Below, one piece after another: positions 31,975 to 36,503 of a stretch of 36,503 bases of DNA. Positions within the stretch are counted from its first letter, which is position 1, and each line of letters opens with the position of its first letter. Where the stretch lies: the NCBI RefSeq assembly GCF_000466425.1, contig NZ_KE992164.1, positions 62,987 to 99,489 on the forward strand, given 5' to 3'. The position numbers and the translations under genes were made by a program. This DNA comes from Capnocytophaga sp. oral taxon 863 str. F0517 (GTDB taxonomy: Bacteria; Bacteroidota; Bacteroidia; Flavobacteriales; Flavobacteriaceae). Below the pieces are notes generated by a model that searched no databases, had not been told where the DNA came from, and saw only the letters and a list, made by a program, of their open reading frames with translations.

Positions 31975-32248
31975 TCATTTTCTTTATTAAGGGACTATAA
32001 TAATGTACTATTTTATCCATTACAGAAAGGCGAGCCATATCATCAGTACCATATAGCATTTTTTCTTCCTGTGAATACATATCTATTTTTTGGCTAAGTA
32101 ACTCTTTTTCATAAGGATCACCTACTTGATCTATTTCCTTAATAGCCCTTACTTTTAAGGAGCCTACAATCTGTAAGGCGGTATCTAAACTAATGGGTTC
32201 TTTCATAATTGAGGTCTTTAACAAATATGGTTTATTCTTCTTTGTCAT
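31961..32248 (-). CDS. Putative antitoxin partner of the zeta toxin
   Basis: 95-residue, mostly helical, acidic protein (EPISLDTALQIVGSLKVRAIKEIDQVGDPYEKELLSQKIDMY...). It overlaps the zeta toxin start by 14 bases and shares its strand, as expected of a cognate antitoxin or chaperone, but its sequence does not resemble the classical Epsilon antitoxin. The frame begins with TTG at 32251; ATG 32248 is used here, and ATG 32206 (MKEPISLD) is an equally good start giving 81 residues. A candidate -7 box (TATATTTG, 32323-32330) lies upstream. Role inferred from position only. Confidence 0.6.
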   Translation of the reverse strand: MTKKNKPYLLKTSIMKEPISLDTALQIVGSLKVRAIKEIDQVGDPYEKELLSQKIDMYSQEEKMLYGTDDMARLSVMDKIVHYYSPLIKKMNEVE

Positions 32249-32526
32249 CAAAAAGTTATACGCTATTTTTTATAATAGGTACAAGCCAAACGCTCACACC
32301 AGCGAGGGCTTTTATTTTTCTGCAAATATACAAAATTAATACCTAAATAGGCGGATTACTCCCCCCACTCCTTGATCAGAGTATTTCGATATTTTGGGAT
32401 AATGTATTAAAACCCTACCACACCATTGATTCCTTACCAACTGGTAATAGGTCGGCGTATTTCGATATGAATCATAGTTTTTTGATAGTATAGTACTTGC
32501 GGTATTTTTGACAATATAGACACGAG
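32249..32526. other. Gene-free gap with short symmetric sites
   Basis: No ORF was seen. The gap holds a possible -7 box (32323-32330, minus strand), a direct repeat GTATTTCGATAT at 32385-32396 and again near 32457-32468, and a palindrome TTACCA-AC-TGGTAA at 32434-32447, which could be a repressor operator for the toxin module. These sites are weak and unverified. Confidence 0.35.
32323..32330 (-). promoter_or_regulatory. Candidate -7 box for the zeta toxin module
   Basis: Minus-strand TATATTTG matches TAnnTTTG; no good -33 box lies 19 bases away. It would give a leader of about 70 bases with a possible AAGCC/GGCTT stem. Confidence 0.4.
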
Positions 32527-33003
32527 CTACAAGCTTACTAGTTTACGTTCCAAGTAATCCAAGTTTTTCAATTGCTCATAATCAGGGTATAGTATCTTAA
32601 AGTCGTTGTATAATTTTTGTTTTACAGCTTCTATTTTATGCAGTAATTTTTTGATGCTGAACAACGACTTTCTTTGTCCATTGAATAGGATACGAACATA
32701 CGCTTCATCCTCTCTTCTGAGGGAAAAATGATAATCATCATACACACTAAACACCTCATTTTTTGTTTCTTCTCCCGAAGCTATTTTCCCTAAATCATCA
32801 GCAAAAACAATGAAGAATTTAAGCAAATCAGCCTGAAAATGAAAAAGAGTTTTATCATCATTTAAAATTAAAACCTCTCCCCATAGCATTTTCTCAACGA
32901 TTTCAGATTTAGAAAAATGATAGTATTTTTCCTTTCTTACTTTTTTATATATTTCTAAATCAATCTGATATAGGATTATTATATTACCTTTTTTCATAGT
33001 CAT
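32527..33003 (-). CDS. Hypothetical protein, 158 aa
   Basis: 158-residue AT-rich-coded protein that is not recognised. No signal peptide or membrane span. An N-terminal alpha/beta part (GNIIILYQIDLEIYKKVRKEK, VLILNDDKTLFHFQADLLKFFIVFADDLG) is followed by charged strands (YDDYHFSLRREDEAYVRILF) and a long C-terminal helix (LLHKIEAVKQKLYNDF). Size and neighbours (immunity-like and DUF6756 genes) would suit an immunity-type protein, but this is only context. Two ATGs (33003, 32997) are possible. No promoter motif was found. Confidence 0.55.
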   Translation of the reverse strand: MTMKKGNIIILYQIDLEIYKKVRKEKYYHFSKSEIVEKMLWGEVLILNDDKTLFHFQADLLKFFIVFADDLGKIASGEETKNEVFSVYDDYHFSLRREDEAYVRILFNGQRKSLFSIKKLLHKIEAVKQKLYNDFKILYPDYEQLKNLDYLERKLVSL

Positions 33004-33319
33004 TTAGTTTTCTCAAAAGTGCTATCTTTTCACAAAGGGCTTTTGTATTATGCTGATTAGGAAGGTATTGAATATTTAACAACACATCTGGAACATTACC
33101 TCATTATAACAATGATTCTGTATACAGAATTTATTGGTGAAAATTACAGAATTACGCTTAGTTGTATCATTTTCTCCGTGAAAATCTGTGGAATCCGTGG
33201 GAGAAAAAATATAATTTTGCTTACGTCGAACTCACATTAGTTGTTAGCTATCAGTGTTTTACAATTCATCACCAGCGTGGTGATGAATTGAGGTTCCTAA
33301 TTGGGGCTAGTTTTTTTCT
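33004..33319. other. Gene-free gap with dispersed repeat pieces
   Basis: No ORF. At 33175-33235 are TCCGTGAAAATCTGTGGAAT/CCGTGGGAG and CGTCGAACTCACATTAGTT; a related string (CCGTGGGAGCTTTCG and GTCGAACTCACGTTAGTT) occurs at 25188-25225, after the LRR-like gene. This suggests remnants of a shared mobile or recombination unit. The palindrome copy 2 lies at 33250-33293. Confidence 0.45.
33250..33293. repeat. Dispersed palindrome CAATTCATCACCA, copy 2
   Basis: Perfect 13-bp inverted repeat (33262-33274 and 33278-33290), loop GCG instead of GTG, with the same upstream TATCAGTGTTTTA. It ends 30 bases after the DUF6756-type gene stop, the same relative position as copy 1. Confidence 0.88.
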
Positions 33320-33799
33320 CTATGAGATAATACTTTTCAAGGCCTCTGTTTTACTGCCTGTAGCAATAAGAGCATCATGATGATTGATAGCTATAAGCCA
33401 TTCGTATTTCTTAGAAACAAAATAAAACTCATCATAATGACGAAGTTCTCCTATAAGTGAAAGTACTGGGGTTATCCTCCCTTCATAAAACCAAAACTTA
33501 TCATTCTGAGATTCCGTAAAGATAAAGAATATCTCTTCCTGTGCATCAATAAGTTCAGTAAGATAATTTTCAGGATTATGGGGCGGAACAAAAGCAACCA
33601 CTTCTTGAGAGAAATCCTCCCAAAGCCAATAGTACCTACCTCTTTGATGCTTACAGAATGTCTTATAAATCTGAGTCTCTACAACTTTCCATTCATCTAT
33701 CCCTAATGGGCGAAAATCCTCTGAAGAAATCTGCAATTGAACCACTAATTGTGCTATTTCTGTTCTAAGACTTGTCCAGGTTCGTTTTTTCTTTGCCAT
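33320..33799 (-). CDS. DUF6756-like protein
   Basis: 159-residue cytoplasmic protein (no signal). The block RGRYYWLWEDF..VVAFVPPHNPENYLTELI and QEEIFFIFTESQNDKFWFYEGRI..ELRHYDEFYFVSKKYEWLIAINHHDALIATG fits the DUF6756 family, small aromatic-rich proteins frequently found with immunity genes in Bacteroidota. Function is unknown. It lies 98 bases from the parC stop and is followed by the dispersed palindrome. It is in the accessory block by composition, and the family name is given from memory. Confidence 0.65.
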   Translation of the reverse strand: MAKKKRTWTSLRTEIAQLVVQLQISSEDFRPLGIDEWKVVETQIYKTFCKHQRGRYYWLWEDFSQEVVAFVPPHNPENYLTELIDAQEEIFFIFTESQNDKFWFYEGRITPVLSLIGELRHYDEFYFVSKKYEWLIAINHHDALIATGSKTEALKSIIS

Positions 33800-33897
33800 C
33801 AGTCATTTCATTTGTTTGTCTCTGAATGAGTTGAATTATAAACCTCTGCCAAACTGCCTTTTTTGGTAGCATTCAGTCTCTGACTTCTGACCACTGA
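33800..33897. other. Short gap with CTGAC-type words
   Basis: No gene. At 33877-33905 the words TCTGACTTCTGACCACTGACTACTGA form another local repeat, with the parC stop codon inside it. Confidence 0.5.
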
Positions 33898-36471
33898 CTA
33901 CTGATCCAAACCACTAAAAAGGTCTGGTTGTGTTGCCTCTGGTGCTGTGGTTTCGTCGTCTTCGTTGGCTTCTTCCTCAGCTTGAGGTTCTTCGTAAGGA
34001 AGTGGCTCCAAAGGAATAATCTCCTTGATACGCTCGGTGGTGAGTTGGTTACCAATAGCCTTGATTCCCTTGATAGCAATAAACGTTTCTATATTGACCG
34101 TTTGGTTTTCGGCACGTTCTCTGCCTGTCTTGGTAAATACAACCTCGGCCATAGGACGCCACTGGGTGGAGACAAAAAGCAGCTGTGACTTAGGGTGGTC
34201 GGAGATGACAAGTTCCTCACGGTTAGGGTTTTCCACTAAGAAGCGTTTGACAAAGTAGCGCTCCTTTTCTCCTTCGTAGTGAATGACCGAAATCGGCTTT
34301 TCAGGGTTCCACTTTTCTATAATCAGCAGGTTCGGGTCAAAGTGTAGGGAGAGGTCAGGGATGACCGTCTTGACGATAGCATCTTTGCCAATGAGCAGCA
34401 ACCTATCTTCCCCCTTGAAGGAGCCCAATAGCTCGCCACGGCCTTCGGTATTGAGGCGGTGCACGATAGGGTCATACCATATCTTGCGTGGCTTGAGGGT
34501 GGATACCCCCTTTTCCTTGAGTTCGATACGCTTGATAGCGTATTTGGTGACAATATTTCCGCGTACGCTACGGCCTTTGATCAAGATATCAGCGAAATTG
34601 ATATCCCACTTGAGCTTCTTCACACTACCTGCTTGGCGAAGGATCACCGTTACTACCTCTGCCTCTCCATTGGGGTTGGCCGAGAAGTAGAGTACTTGGG
34701 AGTCGGGGTGCGGTTCTACTACATCATATTCCTTGTCTCGGATAATACCGGTGACGGTAAAGCGCTTGATATAGGAGATCTTGTCATTGCCATTGCGGTA
34801 GATGAGGTTGTACACTGTACGAGTGTCATTCTTCTTGAAGACTGCCACATGGAGGATATGCTTACCGATATAGCTCTTCTCGGTTACCTTGGTGATGATC
34901 ATTTTCCCCTGAGCGGTAAAGACAATCATATCGTCTATATCGCTACAGTCGCCCACATATTCGTCCTTCTTGAGAGAGGTTCCTACAAAGCCCTCTTCTC
35001 GATTGACATAGAGCTTAAGGTTGCGTACCACTACCTTGGTAGCCTCGATAGTGTCGAAGGGGCGCATCTCGGTTTTGCGCTCTTTGCCTTTGCCATATTT
35101 CTTTTGTAGGTTCTTGAAATAATCAATGGCAAAGTCAATCAGGTGGGAGAGGTGGTCTTTGAGCTCTACTATACTTTCTTCTATCTTTAGAAGGGTTTCT
35201 TCGGCCTTGTAGGTGTCGTATCGGGTGATGCGAATCATCGGGATTTGGGTAAGGCGTTCCAAATCCTCCTCTACAATAGGGCGCAGGAGTTGCTCCTTGA
35301 AGGGCTCAAAGCGCTTGTTGAGGTAGGTATAGAGTGCTTCTTTGTTGTCATACTTTTTGAAGTCGATATACATCTCTTCTCGGATAAAAATCTTTTCCAA
35401 GGAAGCGCTGTGCCATTTTTGTTCCAGTTCATCGAGCTTGATTTCCAGCTCTTTTTTAAGAATTTCTACCGTACGGTCGGTACTCTTGCGCAGAATATCG
35501 CTTACTCCGATAAAGTGAGGCTTGTTATTCTCAATCACACAGCAAAGCGGGGAGATGGACAGCTCGCAATCGGTAAAGGCATAGAGGGCATCGATGGTCT
35601 TATCCGGAGAAATTCCCTTAGGAAGGTGTACTAATATTTCCACATGAGCAGCGGTATTGTCATCTACCTTTGCGATTTTGATTTTTCCTTTCTCATTGGC
35701 CTTAAGGATGGATTCGATCAGAGAGGCCGTAGTGGTACCGAAAGGTATCTCTGAGATGACCAAGGTGGATTTGTCCCTTTGGGCGATACGGGCGCGTACC
35801 CTAATACGCCCTCCGCGCATGCCATCGTTATAGGCGGCAGCATCCATGATACCAGCGGTAGGGAAATCGGGATATAGCTCAAAGGGCTTGCCCTCCAAGT
35901 ACTGTATGGAGGCATCGATGAGTTCGTTGAAGTTATGGGGCAATATTTTGGTCGATAGCCCCACGGCAATCCCCTCGGCACCCTGAGCCAAGAGCAAGGG
36001 AAACTTTACGGGGAGGTGTACCGGCTCGTCATTACGGCCATCGTAGCTCTTCTGCCATTGGGTCACCTTAGGGCTGAAGACCACCTCAAGGGCAAACTTG
36101 GAAAGGCGTGCTTCTATATAACGAGGGGCCGCCGCCTCGGTGCCTAAGATAACGTTCCCCCAGTTTCCTTGCTTATCGATGAGCAAATCTTTCTGTCCTA
36201 ATTGGATAATGGCATCGCCTATGGCAGCATCCCCATGGGGGTGGTACTTCATGGTATTCCCTACAATATTGGCCACCTTATTAAGGCGACCATCTTCTAT
36301 TTCGTCCATGGAGTGCATGATACGGCGTTGCACAGGCTTAAAACCATCCTCCAAGGCGGGGACAGCTCGCTCTAGAATTACATAAGAGGCGTAATCCAAG
36401 AACCAATTTTGATACATGCCACTAAGGCGCAAGATACTCTCTTGGCCTTCTGTTTGAGGTGTTTCTTCCAT
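33898..36471 (-). CDS. parC: DNA topoisomerase IV subunit A
   Basis: 857-residue type IIA topoisomerase subunit that decatenates chromosomes with ParE. The winged-helix/catalytic domain has R117-Y118 in AAAPRYIEARLS, Y118 being the DNA-linked tyrosine. The tower and coiled-coil regions (about 250-470) and a C-terminal beta-pinwheel (about 480-800) follow, ending in an acidic Glu/Asp-rich tail. The GyrA-box motif (QRRGGKG type) is not seen in the C-terminal domain, and the N-terminal SILRLSGMYQNWFLDYASYVI is flavobacterial ParC-like, so ParC is preferred over GyrA. The quinolone region reads HPHGDAAIGDA, with Ala at the E. coli Ser80 position and Asp at Glu84. A parE gene would lie upstream, outside the window. 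Confidence 0.9.
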   Translation of the reverse strand: MEETPQTEGQESILRLSGMYQNWFLDYASYVILERAVPALEDGFKPVQRRIMHSMDEIEDGRLNKVANIVGNTMKYHPHGDAAIGDAIIQLGQKDLLIDKQGNWGNVILGTEAAAPRYIEARLSKFALEVVFSPKVTQWQKSYDGRNDEPVHLPVKFPLLLAQGAEGIAVGLSTKILPHNFNELIDASIQYLEGKPFELYPDFPTAGIMDAAAYNDGMRGGRIRVRARIAQRDKSTLVISEIPFGTTTASLIESILKANEKGKIKIAKVDDNTAAHVEILVHLPKGISPDKTIDALYAFTDCELSISPLCCVIENNKPHFIGVSDILRKSTDRTVEILKKELEIKLDELEQKWHSASLEKIFIREEMYIDFKKYDNKEALYTYLNKRFEPFKEQLLRPIVEEDLERLTQIPMIRITRYDTYKAEETLLKIEESIVELKDHLSHLIDFAIDYFKNLQKKYGKGKERKTEMRPFDTIEATKVVVRNLKLYVNREEGFVGTSLKKDEYVGDCSDIDDMIVFTAQGKMIITKVTEKSYIGKHILHVAVFKKNDTRTVYNLIYRNGNDKISYIKRFTVTGIIRDKEYDVVEPHPDSQVLYFSANPNGEAEVVTVILRQAGSVKKLKWDINFADILIKGRSVRGNIVTKYAIKRIELKEKGVSTLKPRKIWYDPIVHRLNTEGRGELLGSFKGEDRLLLIGKDAIVKTVIPDLSLHFDPNLLIIEKWNPEKPISVIHYEGEKERYFVKRFLVENPNREELVISDHPKSQLLFVSTQWRPMAEVVFTKTGRERAENQTVNIETFIAIKGIKAIGNQLTTERIKEIIPLEPLPYEEPQAEEEANEDDETTAPEATQPDLFSGLDQ

Positions 36472-36503
36472 AGTGAAAAGTGAATAACGAATAGTGAAAA
36501 GTG
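36470..36503. repeat. GTGAAAA-word repeat before parC
   Basis: AGTGAAAAGTGAATAACGAATAGTG-type words run from the parC start codon to the window end; same word family as 42-82 and 17300-17359. Confidence 0.75.

Overview
The window looks like a chromosomal segment of a Bacteroidota (Flavobacteriia) bacterium, most likely a Capnocytophaga or close relative. The evidence is a T9SS porT directly behind ubiE/menG, flavobacterial versions of accD and rplU, many TTG-N19-TAnnTTTG promoters (the Bacteroidota sigma-A type) with no Shine-Dalgarno dependence, SusC-like TonB-receptor architecture, DUF2911 and YARHG proteins, and one lipoprotein with the C-x-K-D-D surface-export signal described in Capnocytophaga. 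The genus call is an inference; the phylum and class call is firm.

Layout, left to right. (1) 80-5690, minus strand: a ubiE-porT-dsbD operon (menaquinone methylation, type IX secretion, thiol transport), then two outer-membrane beta-barrel-type genes with their own promoters. (2) 5859-6365: an isolated plus-strand gene resembling a CdiA-type nuclease toxin, followed by hairpins, a tRNA with anticodon CAT, and a ytxH / holin-like / DUF6327 envelope operon. (3) 8048-11317: accD with a long leader hairpin, dtd on the opposite strand with a terminator built into its last codons, and a cysE-cysK cysteine operon. (4) 11600-14901: a 40-residue Cys-rich membrane protein (FeoB-associated type), the pdxJ / alpha-beta hydrolase / holin-like operon, and rplU-rpmA, where L21 carries a long helix-hairpin-helix tail. 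(5) 15008-22212: an S9 dipeptidyl-peptidase-like enzyme, O-acetylhomoserine sulfhydrylase (metY), a surface lipoprotein and a large TonB-dependent receptor. cysE/cysK and metY together give sulfide assimilation. (6) 22768-33799: an AT-richer accessory region with a YARHG protein, small immunity-like proteins, an LRR-like protein, an SMR exporter, DUF2911, tandem paralogous lipoproteins, a twice-frameshifted pseudogene, a YD-repeat-like protein, a zeta-toxin module with an overlapping upstream partner, and DUF6756. (7) 33898-36471: topoisomerase IV subunit A (parC).

The most unusual non-coding signal is a system of short-word tandem repeats in nearly every intergenic gap. The word differs by locus (for example GACTAAT, GTGAAAA, GACAAGT, AAAACTC). 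At gene ends the words are arranged as perfect 12-20 bp inverted arms, so they can form terminator-like hairpins; in the divergent promoter gap at 7764-7901 I find no such inversion. A second family is a roughly 200-300 bp MITE-like element present at 13638-13850 and 22348-22667, with a 63-nt core that is 59/63 identical. No CRISPR array, intact insertion sequence or prophage was found.
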